From Oceanococcus sp. HetDA_MAG_MS8 (GTDB lineage: Bacteria > Pseudomonadota > Gammaproteobacteria > Nevskiales > Oceanococcaceae): a stretch of 64,000 bases of DNA. Numbering within the stretch: position 1 is the first letter of the stretch; each line of letters opens with the position of its first letter. This document shows, in pieces, positions 27,093-36,340 of this stretch. The notes under the pieces were generated by a model. The model saw nothing but the letters and a program-made list of their open reading frames with translations, was not told the DNA's origin and ran no database searches. The DNA is taken from NCBI GenBank assembly GCA_019192445.1, contig JAHCMK010000003.1, forward strand, positions 124,001 through 188,000, in the 5' to 3' direction. The position numbers were made by a program, and so were the translations under genes.

Positions 27093-27527
27093 ATGCCTGA
27101 CACTGCACTACAAAACGCAGAAAAAATCTGCCGCGAGCGCGGTGTGCGTCTCACGCCTCAGCGCAAACGCGTCTTAGAGATTGTCGCCAGCAGTCTACGG
27201 CCACTGGGTGCTTACGACATCATGGCCGCTATGGACGAGGCCGATGGTCGAAAAACTGCTCCGCCCACGGTGTATAGGGCCTTGGACTTCCTCCTAGAGC
27301 AGGGTTTGGTGCACAAGATTGCATCGCTGCATGCCTTCATAAGCTGCCATCATCCCGACCATGATCATGCCTCGCAGTTCCTGATCTGTAAGGATTGCGG
27401 CCGAGTGGACGAATTGGAAAACGACAGCATCGATCAGGGCGTCCAAAATGCGGCGGCGGCGGTCGGCTTCGTGGCCCAGCAGCAGACAGTAGAAGTGCTG
27501 GGCCGGTGTGTGCAGTGCCAGAGTTGA
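27093..27527 (+). CDS. zur: Zinc uptake regulator, Fur family (Zur)
   Basis: A 144-residue Fur-family repressor. An N-terminal winged helix (GVRLTPQRKRVLEIV, TVYRALDFLLEQGLV) is followed by a dimerisation domain with metal ligands in SCHHPDHDH and the structural zinc cysteines CKDCG and CVQC. The position at the end of a DUF1826/CobW cluster identifies it as Zur rather than Fur. A GGAGAG ribosome site precedes the ATG. With zinc bound it would repress the divergent promoters of the cluster. Confidence 0.93.
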   Translation: MPDTALQNAEKICRERGVRLTPQRKRVLEIVASSLRPLGAYDIMAAMDEADGRKTAPPTVYRALDFLLEQGLVHKIASLHAFISCHHPDHDHASQFLICKDCGRVDELENDSIDQGVQNAAAAVGFVAQQQTVEVLGRCVQCQS

Positions 27528-27538
27528 GCCGCTAGCCC

Positions 27539-27841
27539 TCAAGACCTCATCTGCACCTTTTGCCGGGCCGCCCATTGGGCAAAGCGGCGTACCTGGGGGT
27601 CGGCTTGTAGCCGCTCTAAGGTATTGAGCTCCCGCCCCAGCCGGTTCTCATCATGAAATCGATGAATAGCGCGGTGGCAGGGTTTGCACACCCATACTCC
27701 GCGGCTGCGCATATCGGCCTTGTCGAAATGCCGTCTAAACCAAGGCTTGTTGTGGTTTTTGCGCGGTATGAGGTGATGAAAAGTCAGCCAAATGACCCGG
27801 CCGCAGAGGGCGCAGGGTTGGTCTTTGGGCGCCTGTGGCAT
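27539..27841 (-). CDS. HNH endonuclease-domain protein
   Basis: A 100-residue protein with an HNH-type fold: paired CxxC motifs (CALC near 10-13, CKPC near 52-55), the HHLIPRKNHNK core (22-32) and HRAIHRFHDEN (56-66). Stand-alone HNH proteins of this kind are common and usually uncharacterised; they may be nucleases of unknown target. It lies convergent to zur with 11 bases between them and directly follows the SDR gene on the minus strand, whose stop abuts its start. Confidence 0.8.
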   Translation of the reverse strand: MPQAPKDQPCALCGRVIWLTFHHLIPRKNHNKPWFRRHFDKADMRSRGVWVCKPCHRAIHRFHDENRLGRELNTLERLQADPQVRRFAQWAARQKVQMRS

Positions 27842-28671
27842 TACTGCAGACGCGCAAAGCCCTTTTTCACCAGGGCTTGGTAACCCGTGGGTAGTAAGCG
27901 CTGGATGAGATCAATGGCGACGGCGTCCGGGCCTACTAATACCCGGGCCTTGTTTTTGCGGGCAGCCTTCAAAATGGTTCTTGCAGCCTTGTCGGCGCTG
28001 GTAATAAATAGCTCCTCAAACTTTTGTTTGGCGCTGGCCTCATCTTGTTGCGATAGGCGTTGCACACTGGGGTCGAAACGCGCCTTGCGGGCAATAGCGG
28101 TTTTGATGCCGCCGGGGTGCACGCAAGTCACACCGACCGCGGCCTTTTCCAGTTCCAACTCCATACGCAATGCTTCGCTGAAGCCGCGTACCGCGAACTT
28201 CGTGGCGTTGTAAGCGCCCATGCCAGGTTGTGCGATCAGCCCGGACACACTGGACGTATTCACAATTTGGCCCCGACCGCTGACCCGCAGGGCGGGTAAA
28301 AAAGCGCGGCAGCCATGCACGACTCCCCAATAGTTGATGTTCGTAATCCATTCCAAATTGGCCTGCGTGCTTCCCTCTAATGTGCCCGAGAGGGCCACGC
28401 CGGCATTGTTGAACAACAGATCCACACGCCCATGCTCGGCGAGCACGTGCTCGGCCCAGGTATAGATGGCATCCCGCTCGCCGACATCGACCTGATGCTG
28501 GGTCACCGTCACGCCTGGGTTTACGCTAGCCGCTGTTTGCGCGAGTCCATCCTCATCAACATCGCACAGGGCTAGATGACAGCCTTCAGCCGCCAGTAAG
28601 CGAGCCAGCTCTCGGCCCATGCCTGAGCCTGCGCCCGTAATGGCAGCGACATGATCTTTGTATTGCTTCAT
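27841..28671 (-). CDS. Short-chain dehydrogenase/reductase
   Basis: A 276-residue classical SDR. The nucleotide site is TGAGSGMGRE (12-21), with NNAGVA near 89-94, a catalytic Ser in NTSSVSG, and the YNATK catalytic Tyr/Lys motif near 155-159. The Asp after the second strand (CDVDE) suggests preference for NAD. The start at 28671 agrees with the family; a longer frame to 28806 overlaps the GNAT gene. Substrate cannot be predicted. Confidence 0.9.
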   Translation of the reverse strand: MKQYKDHVAAITGAGSGMGRELARLLAAEGCHLALCDVDEDGLAQTAASVNPGVTVTQHQVDVGERDAIYTWAEHVLAEHGRVDLLFNNAGVALSGTLEGSTQANLEWITNINYWGVVHGCRAFLPALRVSGRGQIVNTSSVSGLIAQPGMGAYNATKFAVRGFSEALRMELELEKAAVGVTCVHPGGIKTAIARKARFDPSVQRLSQQDEASAKQKFEELFITSADKAARTILKAARKNKARVLVGPDAVAIDLIQRLLPTGYQALVKKGFARLQ

Positions 28672-28774
28672 GGTGTCTCCAAAGTGATGCAAGCTTGTGC
28701 TACGTCGACAGTAGGCCTGCTGTGTGCGTGAGCGCGTGCGGTGCTCGCCATGTGCGCCTGAGGTGTATGCGGCC

Positions 28775-29398
28775 TCAGCAAGCCGCGCTGCTGGCAGTGT
28801 CTGCACTCAAGGTTTTTCGCCAAAAGCTCAGCGTTTTGATACTGCTGTGGGTGCGGCCAATATCGGTCCACGCGAATTGGCAGCGGTGTTGCGGCGCTGG
28901 CGCGTAACCGCGCCGCGTCCAAAATGCCGAGTTGCCTTGGTAGTGGGCTGGGCGGCGGGGGTCTGTTGCTGAACGGTCCACCGCACAAAAAACGCTCTCA
29001 GTCAGCCCCAATGAGCGCGCATGCGCCTCCCGCCTTCTGAAGAACTCGCGGCCTAGGCCCTGTCCTCGGTAAGCCGGTAGCACTACCGATTCGGCGCAAT
29101 AGAACATCTGCTGTAGGTCTTCGCCGGCTTGCAGGAAGGGTTGCTGCATTTCTGCCGGGGCATCGGCCAATGGAAGCCCCGTTGATGCTCCGATCACTGT
29201 CTTGCCGTCGCGCACCACAATGGCCAAGCTCCGGGGGCAATCAACGTAGGCTTGCAGATAACTCTGCTCATACTCTGCCGTCCCTGCATACAGGTAGGGC
29301 CATTCCGCGAACACCCGAATTCGAAGGTCAGCCAGGGGCGCTATGACGTCTGCGACCTCTAATCCTGTGTGGCTTGCGATATCCCAATTCATGGTCAT
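28775..29398 (-). CDS. GNAT-family N-acetyltransferase
   Basis: A 207-residue GNAT protein, with the acetyl-CoA-binding motif VVLPAYRGQGLGREFFRRRE (about 105-124) and C-terminal YQGNSAFWTRRGYAP. The last 25 residues are hydrophilic and may not be conserved. It could acetylate a small molecule or protein amine; the substrate is unknown. It is transcribed toward the SDR gene, with about 100 bases between its stop and the SDR start. Confidence 0.85.
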   Translation of the reverse strand: MTMNWDIASHTGLEVADVIAPLADLRIRVFAEWPYLYAGTAEYEQSYLQAYVDCPRSLAIVVRDGKTVIGASTGLPLADAPAEMQQPFLQAGEDLQQMFYCAESVVLPAYRGQGLGREFFRRREAHARSLGLTESVFCAVDRSATDPRRPAHYQGNSAFWTRRGYAPAPQHRCQFAWTDIGRTHSSIKTLSFWRKTLSADTASSAAC

Positions 29399-29636
29399 GC
29401 ATTATGCGATGCCGAGCACCGTTGGGGGCATTTCGTGTTGTGCTACGCCGAGTAGTTTGCCGCCGTGTGCCAGGATGTCGCGAGTGCCGTCCGCGCTACA
29501 CTGCGCAGCATTGCCCCATGTTGCTAAACGCGAGTGCACGGCCTTGTGTGCTCACACGATTCAGCCTTGCTGAGTCGGCTCCGACTATGGAGAGTAATTC
29601 GAGGGGGAGCCTAAAGAACCACTGGAAACCGTCTGC

Positions 29637-31211
29637 ATGTCTGCTACAAGTCCTAGTCCTGCAACCCGCCGAGGTCCGATGGACCGCTTCCTCGATACGG
29701 TGGAATGGCTGGGAAATTTACTACCGCATCCCGTCACCCTCTTTGCTCTGCTGAGCATTGCCGTGGTGGTATTGTCGGGGCTGCTGGCCGCTATGGGCCT
29801 GTCGGTACCGGACCCGCGCCCTGCAGGCGGGACGATCGAGGTGGTGAGCTTGCTCAACGCCGAAGGCCTCCGCCGCATCCTGCAAAACCTGGTGGGGAAC
29901 TTTGCGGGTTTCACACCACTGGGTACGGTGTTGGTGGCCATGCTTGGCGTGGGCGTGGCCGAGCACTCTGGCCTGTTGTCGGCGGTGATTCGGTCCATGG
30001 TTCTGCGGGCGCCACCGCGTTTGGTGACGGCAGTTGTGGTTTTTGCCGGCATTTTGTCGAACACCGCATCCGAAATGGGCTATGTGGTGATGATTCCTCT
30101 GGCGGCGGCGATTTTCCATGCCCTAGGTCGGCACCCCTTAGCGGGCTTGGCGGCGGCTTTTGCGGGGGTGTCGGGAGGTTACTCGGCCAACTTGTTATTG
30201 GGGACCATCGATCCGCTGCTCGCCGGTATTACCCAGGCTGCGGCGCAGATGATTGATCCCGATTACTTCGTGCACCCGGCTGTGAACTGGTACTTCATGG
30301 TCAGCAGCACCTTTCTCATCACCCTACTCGGCACCTGGGTGACCAACAGCGTGGTGGAGCCGCGCCTTGGAAGTTACGACAGCACCCAGGCAGCGGAAGA
30401 GTTGGATGCGGGTGGACGGCTGGACCCGCTCACCGCAGATGAGCGTCGTGGTCTGCGCCAAGCCGGACTGGCTGCAGGGCTGCTGGCCTTGGGTATTGCT
30501 GCCTTGGTCTTGCCCGAGGCTGGAGCCTTGCGAGACCCCCAGGCTGACACCACCTTGGGGGCCATCACGCCCTTTCTGAAAAGCATTGTGGCTTTGGTGT
30601 TTGTGGTCTTCGTCATTCCCGGTTTCGTCTATGGTCGGGCGGTGGGCAGCATGCGCAATGATGTAGACGCCATCAATGCCATGTCGAAGGCTATGAGTAG
30701 CCTGGGTCTGTACATCGTATTGGTGTTCTTCGCCGCCCAATTTGTGGCCTTTTTCAACTGGACGCAGTTGGGGCAAATCATTGCTGTACTCGGTGCCCAG
30801 ACCCTCACCGACATCGGCCTCACGGGGCCAGCGGTGTTCTTGCTATTCATTCCCATGTGCATGTTGGTGAACCTCAGCCTGGGCTCGGCATCAGCGCAGT
30901 GGGCCGTCACAGCACCTATTTTCGTGCCGATGCTGATGCTGGTGGGCTATAGCCCGGAAGTGATCCAAGCGGCCTATCGCATTGGTGATTCCACCACCAA
31001 TATCATCACGCCCATGATGAGTTACTTTGGGCTGATCTTGGCCTTTGCTACCAAGTATGTGCGCGACCTGGGTATTGGCACCCTGATCGCCACCATGCTG
31101 CCCTACAGCTTGGTGTTTGCCCTGGGCTGGACAGCGTGGTTCTTTATATTTGTGTTTGGATTGGGTTGGCCGGTAGGCCCAGGTGCGCCGACTTACTTTA
31201 CGGCGGGCTGA
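29637..31211 (+). CDS. AbgT-family transporter
   Basis: A 524-residue membrane protein of the AbgT family with about eleven to thirteen helices. It has the N-terminal DRFLDTVEWLGNLLPHPVTL segment and the C-terminal YRIGDSTTNIITPMMSYFGL signature (about 446-465). AbgT of E. coli takes up p-aminobenzoyl-glutamate, while MtrF/YdaH relatives export sulfonamide-like compounds. It is monocistronic here with no amidohydrolase partner, so substrate and direction are open. Confidence 0.93.
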   Translation: MSATSPSPATRRGPMDRFLDTVEWLGNLLPHPVTLFALLSIAVVVLSGLLAAMGLSVPDPRPAGGTIEVVSLLNAEGLRRILQNLVGNFAGFTPLGTVLVAMLGVGVAEHSGLLSAVIRSMVLRAPPRLVTAVVVFAGILSNTASEMGYVVMIPLAAAIFHALGRHPLAGLAAAFAGVSGGYSANLLLGTIDPLLAGITQAAAQMIDPDYFVHPAVNWYFMVSSTFLITLLGTWVTNSVVEPRLGSYDSTQAAEELDAGGRLDPLTADERRGLRQAGLAAGLLALGIAALVLPEAGALRDPQADTTLGAITPFLKSIVALVFVVFVIPGFVYGRAVGSMRNDVDAINAMSKAMSSLGLYIVLVFFAAQFVAFFNWTQLGQIIAVLGAQTLTDIGLTGPAVFLLFIPMCMLVNLSLGSASAQWAVTAPIFVPMLMLVGYSPEVIQAAYRIGDSTTNIITPMMSYFGLILAFATKYVRDLGIGTLIATMLPYSLVFALGWTAWFFIFVFGLGWPVGPGAPTYFTAG

Positions 31212-31302
31212 ATGCCGTCTTTGAACTTAAACACGCGGTCACGCCCGAACTGGGACAATTTGGCGTCAACTCTGAAAGCGCTGAACATGGAGAATAGTGA
31301 TT

Positions 31303-31848
31303 ATGAGCAGCACAGCATCCACCACTGGCTTAGTGCCTCGCTTGGAAGAGTTGAGCTGCAGGCAGCTGCTGGACCTGTACCCCACCCTTGAGGCCCCCAG
31401 CCTGGCAGAGATGCACGGCGAGTATCAGGCGCGTGTGCTACGGCAGGCCTCGCTGGTCATTAGCTTGCTTGGCAAGCTGTCTCTGAACAACCCCATTTCA
31501 GGGCAGTGGCAGGCGAAGGGATTCAAGCCTTTGAGTGCAGAAGAAGGCTTGGGCTACAACGGCTTTGCTCGGCGCGGTCAATGGCTGACGCGCTACCCCA
31601 TGCACCTGAGTATTGCGCCCTCTATATTCGATCAGCAACCCTGCCTGCGCTTGGACTACACCGTCTATGCATCGCTATGGGGGCGAGTGAAGATGGTGGA
31701 CGAGGTTCGTCGCGTCGGGGAGGGCCAATATCTAGGCTTGGGCACCATCGGCGTGCCTGGCTTCCTTCGGTACCTGCCCATGCCCTTCATGTTGCTGGGG
31801 CCGGTTCGGGAGTATCGCGGGCCAGAAACTCCGCCACAGCTACGTTGA
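31303..31848 (+). CDS. Conserved hypothetical protein
   Basis: About 181 residues, no signal peptide or clear membrane helix. The N-terminal half (ELSCRQLLDLYPTLEAPSLA) and a beta-rich C-terminal half (LRLDYTVYASLWGRVKMVDE, then YLGLGTIGVPGF) look like a conserved soluble fold, but I do not recognise the family. The ATGATTATGAGC context gives two ATGs, at 31297 and 31303. The last codon and stop lie at the edge of a dispersed repeat, so the C-terminus may have been altered by its insertion. Confidence 0.65.
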   Translation: MSSTASTTGLVPRLEELSCRQLLDLYPTLEAPSLAEMHGEYQARVLRQASLVISLLGKLSLNNPISGQWQAKGFKPLSAEEGLGYNGFARRGQWLTRYPMHLSIAPSIFDQQPCLRLDYTVYASLWGRVKMVDEVRRVGEGQYLGLGTIGVPGFLRYLPMPFMLLGPVREYRGPETPPQLR

Positions 31849-31984
31849 ACACATCCGCGAGCGGAGCACGATGGCTCCCCGCCGGAGCACAGCTGTCGCA
31901 GCATATGGGTGTGGACTGAGGGCAGGGCGGTGTAACACCACCCTGCCATGCCAGATTGCTAGCGCAGCGGCTTATTCGGTGCAG
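31839..31984 (+). repeat. Dispersed TIR repeat, copy A (degenerate)
   Basis: About 146 bases that align to copies at 43550 (same orientation) and 61727 (opposite). They share a left end with CATCCGCGAGCGGAGCA, a central CGGAGCACAGC...CGCAGCATATGGG, and a right end AGATTGCTAGCGCAGCGGCT. The terminal inverted repeats are degenerate. The stop codon of the preceding gene lies in its left end. Confidence 0.75.
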
Positions 31985-31986
31985 AC

Positions 31987-32775
31987 TTAGCGGGTGAGTA
32001 CTTCGCGTAAGAAGCTCGAGGCCTGGCGCCAGGAGTCTTCATCGGCGGCTTGGTTGTATTCCAGCGGTAAGCCGAATTTTTCTCCAGTTGCGGTGGCCGT
32101 CGGGCTGGTGAAGGAATGTTTGGCATTGGCGTAGCCCACGTACACCATGTCGGCTTGGGCTTGCTGCATTTCCTGGTTAAAAGCCGCTACGGCATCGGCC
32201 GGCACGAAGGGGTCGGATTCGCCGTTGAAGACCATGATAGGGGCAACAACATCACCGGGCTGTGTGCCCTCCTGGGGGTTCAAGCTGCCATGGAAGCTAA
32301 CAATGCCAGCCAGGTCCACTCCGGCGCGCGCCATATTGAGCACCACGCCGCCACCGAAGCAGTAGCCAATGGCGGCAATGCGATCGGCTTTGACATCGGG
32401 CCGACTGGCGAGAAGGTTCTTTGCCGCCAAAAACCGTTCTTGGACAGCACCTTGCTCTTCCATTACGGCCATCATGAAGCCTTTGGCGTCTTCTGGGTGG
32501 CTGGCCAGCTTGCCTGCTCCGTACATATCCAAGGCCATGGCGACGTAGCCCTGGGCAGCGAGCATGTTGGCGCGTTGGCGCGCGTAGGCGTTATGGCCCC
32601 ACCATTCGTGCACAACGATCACTGCCGGAAGTGGGCCGCGCAAGCTGTCGTCTTTGGCGATATAGCCTTGATAGTTTTGGCCATCAATCTGGTACTGCAG
32701 GTTTTGGCCTTGAACGGCTGCCCACAACGGGCTGCTGAACAAAAGCGTGCATAGGACGGTGGCTACGAGGCGCAT
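31987..32775 (-). CDS. Exported dienelactone-hydrolase-family protein
   Basis: A 262-residue alpha/beta hydrolase. A signal peptide (1-19, ending SSPLWAA) precedes a DLH domain with VVHEWWGHNAYARQRA near the oxyanion region, the nucleophile elbow GYCFGGG (Cys as in dienelactone hydrolases), then FNGESDPFVP (Asp) and AKHSF (His). The start at 32775 is supported by an AGGAAGG ribosome site. It probably hydrolyses an ester or lactone in the periplasm. It follows DoxX on the same strand but after a terminator. Confidence 0.9.
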   Translation of the reverse strand: MRLVATVLCTLLFSSPLWAAVQGQNLQYQIDGQNYQGYIAKDDSLRGPLPAVIVVHEWWGHNAYARQRANMLAAQGYVAMALDMYGAGKLASHPEDAKGFMMAVMEEQGAVQERFLAAKNLLASRPDVKADRIAAIGYCFGGGVVLNMARAGVDLAGIVSFHGSLNPQEGTQPGDVVAPIMVFNGESDPFVPADAVAAFNQEMQQAQADMVYVGYANAKHSFTSPTATATGEKFGLPLEYNQAADEDSWRQASSFLREVLTR

Positions 32776-32816
32776 AGAGCCTTCCTTGTTGTCAATGAAA
32801 GTTGTGTGATTCAAAC

Positions 32817-32849
32817 GCAAAAGCCCCAGCCAAACAAGTTGGCCGGGGC
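32817..32849 (-). terminator. Rho-independent terminator after the DoxX gene
   Basis: On the minus strand an 11-bp stem GCCCCGGCCAA/TTGGCTGGGGC with one mismatch and a 5-base loop is followed by TTTTG. It lies just past the DoxX stop and before the hydrolase gene. Confidence 0.8.
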
Positions 32850-32870
32850 CCTAGGGTAATGTTGGCAGGC

Positions 32871-33260
32871 TTAGGCAGATGCGCGCTTGGCGTCCAGGCT
32901 AATCTGCCCGGCCCCATGGGCAGCTAAGAGTAGAAAGCCGCCGGCTAAACCAATGTTCTTGAAGAACATGGCGAATTGGGTGGGGTCGGCCAGCTGAAAG
33001 TGGAAGAGTAGGGCAGACGCCACAGAGAAGCCTGCCAGTGCCAATGCGCTCAGGCGTGTGAAGAGCCCGGTCATGATGGCCAAAGCGCCGAGCACCTCGA
33101 GCACGATGACGGCGGGTAACAGTATTCCAGGAATGCCTACGGACTCCATGAAGGCTTGCGTGCCCTCGTACTGGCTAATTTTGTTGAGGCCGGCCAGCAA
33201 GAACAATGCGGCCAGGGCGACGCGGGCGATGAGATCTAGAGTGGGTGCGAAACGAGTCAT
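32871..33260 (-). CDS. DoxX-family membrane protein
   Basis: A 129-residue protein with four helices and the DoxX pattern RVALAALFLLAGLNKISQY (about 13-31) and VLEVLGALAIMTGLFTRL. The start at 33260 follows GGAGAAC. DoxX proteins are linked to respiratory or thiol-redox functions in a few cases, but most are undefined. A terminator follows the gene. Confidence 0.88.
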   Translation of the reverse strand: MTRFAPTLDLIARVALAALFLLAGLNKISQYEGTQAFMESVGIPGILLPAVIVLEVLGALAIMTGLFTRLSALALAGFSVASALLFHFQLADPTQFAMFFKNIGLAGGFLLLAAHGAGQISLDAKRASA

Positions 33261-33489
33261 GATGTTCTCCAGTGGAAGCAAAATGTGGGTCTATTGAGCC
33301 ATCGCTAAATGCGAATAAAAAGCGCAAATAACAGCCAAAACCATTCTAAAAATTAGAAAGAAAATTCTCTTCGCTGCGTTTGCTGAGTATTTACGCTTGG
33401 CAGCGGTCACCTTTAGGCGGAAACTAAAAGAGTGGCAGCATGCTGCCCAGAGAATTCCTAGGCTGCGGCCTACCCAATGAGGAGACCCC

Positions 33490-35316
33490 ATGCGCCAGCT
33501 CTTCCCCCTGGTGGTTTTAGTGTTTTTTGCGGCCTGCCAACCCGGCGGCGGGCGGCCAGATAGCGGCTCTACAGGCTCATCCACGTTGAATACGCGCACA
33601 GCGCTCCCGTATGGCTCTGAAACTCCGGTCGCATCCTGCGCCACGCGAGACAGCTTGGAGGGTGGCCGTGCATACCAGGTGATCATTCCCTCCCGCGTCG
33701 ATGAAGAAGCCATCAGCTTCCAAGTGCATGAGCCCGCCAACTTCGATTGCGGCCAGAAGCACGCGTTAATCCTCGAGGGCCACGGCTACGGCGGTGGCCG
33801 GCAAACTGCGGTGGGCAGCTTTGCCCAATACACCGACTCGGGTTATGCGGTGATCAGCATCGACCAACGCGGCTCGCCAGACTCGGGCGGTACCGTGCGC
33901 GTGATGGACCCTGACTTCGAAGGGGAAGATCTTGTCGCCATTGTCGACTGGGCCGAGCAACATCTGGACTACCTACGCTACCGCAGCGGCAATCTGCTGC
34001 TGGGTGCCATCGGCGGCAGTTACGGCGGCATGTACCAGTATCTGCTACTGAACAAAGATCCCGACCGTCGTCTGGATGCCATCGTGCCGGAAATTGCTCC
34101 CCATGACCTCACCTATTCGCTGAACCCGAATGGGGTGGTCAAATCGCAATGGGCCCTCATCCTGGCTGGCACGGCCGATGTGCAAACCACCTTTGGGCAA
34201 GATCCCCTCATTCGCGCCACCTTGCTGGAGGGCGGCGTAACCGGTGAATTCCCGGAGGAGGCCATACCATTCTTTGCCTATCACTCCATGCGCTACTTCT
34301 GCGAGAACCCGCTGGATCTGCAGCCGGGTGAAGTCGAGGGCGGTACTTCCAGCTATTTGCTAGACCCCCTGTTCCAATTGCTCCCGTTGACCGCAGATGG
34401 CAACTTCACGGTGCTGACGCCTTCCCGGCGGAGTGTGCCCAGAGTCGATGCGCTGATCTGGCAGGGGCCGCGGGATGACTTGTTCAACCTCAACGAGGCT
34501 TACCGGAACTATGAGTGCCTGGCCAAAGCGGGCGGTGATGTTCGCCTGCTGACTTACAGCTTCGGCCATCATTTCCTCACTCCCAACCTGGGTTTGGCGC
34601 TGCAGGCCTTGAATACCCTGGCCAACCCGCTGAATACCGCCTGCGGCACCATCAGCAAAGATGCGGCAGCGTTGGCTTGGTTTAATGACAAGCTTCTGGG
34701 TGTTGGCAACGTCGATGATGTGCTGACCACCGGTCAAAACATGTGTTTGTCGCTCACCGAAGGCGATGCCGTAGAACTACCCGACATGCCCATCGGCGGC
34801 GAAAACTTCCCCGTAGAGCTGCCGGGGGGGCTGCCTGTACCTGTTGTTATCGCCAATCCGGCCCCTGTTGTGGTGCCCCTGACCACAGCCGGCGATGGCA
34901 GCGAAGTACTGGCGGGTATTCCCACCGCAACCTTCACGCTCACCCGTGGCGATCCCATATTGGACGAGTTCTGTTTGGAGGAGTCTGACCCGCTGCTGCG
35001 CCTGGGCACCTGCGATGCCACCGTCTTTGCCGGCCTGGGCGTGATTCGTCTCGGCAGCGGTGAGCTTCTACCGCTGGTTCCTGACCTCATTGAAGAACAG
35101 GTTATCCCGATTAATGGCCTGGGCACCCACGAGATCGAAATGGTCGGCGTTGCCGAACGCATTCAGCCCGGTGATCAAATCGTGCTGCTGCTTTACGGCC
35201 TGAGCGATGCCTTCATCATCTCCACCGCCCGCGACGTCACCGTACCGGTGGTGTTTGTGAGCGGGGAAGTGCAGGTGCCACTGCAGGGCGATTTGCCGAA
35301 TATCACAACACGCTGA
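33490..35316 (+). CDS. Large secreted alpha/beta-hydrolase lipoprotein
   Basis: A 608-residue protein with a lipoprotein signal (1-16, cysteine C16 after LVFFAA). An alpha/beta hydrolase domain follows: LILEGHGYGGGR (about 94-105), DQRGSPDSGG and the nucleophile elbow GGSYGGMYQY near 176-185. This GxSYGG form is typical of S15/CocE-like and tripeptidyl-peptidase-like hydrolases. The catalytic acid is probably near 326 (GPRDDLF) and the His in FGHHFL near 357-362. The last 170 residues form a beta-rich domain of unknown type after a Pro/Val-rich linker. Probably a cell-surface esterase or peptidase; the substrate is unknown. Confidence 0.8.
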   Translation: MRQLFPLVVLVFFAACQPGGGRPDSGSTGSSTLNTRTALPYGSETPVASCATRDSLEGGRAYQVIIPSRVDEEAISFQVHEPANFDCGQKHALILEGHGYGGGRQTAVGSFAQYTDSGYAVISIDQRGSPDSGGTVRVMDPDFEGEDLVAIVDWAEQHLDYLRYRSGNLLLGAIGGSYGGMYQYLLLNKDPDRRLDAIVPEIAPHDLTYSLNPNGVVKSQWALILAGTADVQTTFGQDPLIRATLLEGGVTGEFPEEAIPFFAYHSMRYFCENPLDLQPGEVEGGTSSYLLDPLFQLLPLTADGNFTVLTPSRRSVPRVDALIWQGPRDDLFNLNEAYRNYECLAKAGGDVRLLTYSFGHHFLTPNLGLALQALNTLANPLNTACGTISKDAAALAWFNDKLLGVGNVDDVLTTGQNMCLSLTEGDAVELPDMPIGGENFPVELPGGLPVPVVIANPAPVVVPLTTAGDGSEVLAGIPTATFTLTRGDPILDEFCLEESDPLLRLGTCDATVFAGLGVIRLGSGELLPLVPDLIEEQVIPINGLGTHEIEMVGVAERIQPGDQIVLLLYGLSDAFIISTARDVTVPVVFVSGEVQVPLQGDLPNITTR

Positions 35317-35632
35317 AATTCTGGGCCGGGCGAAGGTTTTTCGACAGCCGTCTCACATAGATCAATATCTAATTGTCAATTTCAAAAGCAATATTGTGTT
35401 GATTGGCTTATCGCTCGGCCCTCAAGGTAGCAGGCAGCTTGTGTTGTGTGCTCGGTGGACGGAGTTTTATAACGGCCGGCCTGGGATTTATTGCTGTGTG
35501 CGTAGTTGTTCATAACAGAGTGGCCAACTCTAGGGACGGTACAGCGTATTGCCCACCTGCGCGAACGAAGTTCTCTGCCGTTAAGTTGGGTTAATGGCCG
35601 CAAAGAAACCAGGATGCCAGGGTAGTCATGTT
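35317..35632. other. Intergenic stretch without a recognised gene
   Basis: About 315 bases, visibly less GC-rich than the surroundings (for example near 35360-35400). I see no convincing gene, RNA or repeat. It probably contains the promoter of the Sel1-like gene. Confidence 0.5.
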
Positions 35633-36340
35633 ATGCGGGAACTCGTGCGCCAAAACGCTGTAAGGCGTATTTTTTCTCTTTGCCTGATGTGCGTTACGTG
35701 CAGCATTTACGCAGGTGCTCCGAATGAAGGTTGGGAGCTTTTGCGAACTGGAAAGTATACGGAAGCTTGTGATGCATTTGAGGGAGGGGGAAGTGACCCT
35801 CTGTTCTTGTATGAGCTCGCTGACTGCTTCTTTCAGGGGCGGGGCAGGCCGAAAAGCTCACAGAAAGCTGAGGCCCTACTGAGGAGGGCTATCGAATTGG
35901 GTGCGGCTTTTACATTGGCATCTGAAAGGTTAGCGTTCAGCTTGCTCATCGGACCCGAGGACGAAGAGCGTTACGCTGAAGCAATCGAGATCACGCAAGA
36001 GGCGCTCCAGGCTGACGATAAGTCCTACGGTCGTAATGAGTTCAATATAGGGTTGGCATATCTGAGTGGGCGCGGGCTGCCGCAAGATGATCAGCTCGCT
36101 GCGAAATGGTTCTCTAAGTCCCAAAAAGAGGGACATTTCCTCGGTGGGATCGCAGTGATTTGTATGGCACGGTCTGACTTACACGAAGTTTCGGTTTTTA
36201 GGAGGATTAGAGCGTCTTTGCTCCACTCCTGGAAGAGAACACCTCTATGGCTACGTGGTGACACCTTCACCTATATGCCTCCAGTGAGTACGGGTCTTTC
36301 GGTGTTCGATGAAATGACAGGTTTGAATCGATGTAGCTAA
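35633..36340 (+). CDS. Sel1/TPR-repeat-like exported protein
   Basis: About 235 residues from the ATG at 35633 (an upstream ATG at 35594 gives 248). A hydrophobic region (IFSLCLMCVTCSIYAGA, about 14-30) looks like a signal peptide. Two to three Sel1-like helical repeats follow, such as YELADCFFQGRGRPKSSQKA and NIGLAYLSGRGLPQDDQLAA. Sel1 repeats mediate protein contacts. The last 70 residues do not fit the repeat and are unrecognised. Base composition is less GC-rich than that of adjacent genes, suggesting acquired DNA. Confidence 0.7.
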   Translation: MRELVRQNAVRRIFSLCLMCVTCSIYAGAPNEGWELLRTGKYTEACDAFEGGGSDPLFLYELADCFFQGRGRPKSSQKAEALLRRAIELGAAFTLASERLAFSLLIGPEDEERYAEAIEITQEALQADDKSYGRNEFNIGLAYLSGRGLPQDDQLAAKWFSKSQKEGHFLGGIAVICMARSDLHEVSVFRRIRASLLHSWKRTPLWLRGDTFTYMPPVSTGLSVFDEMTGLNRCS

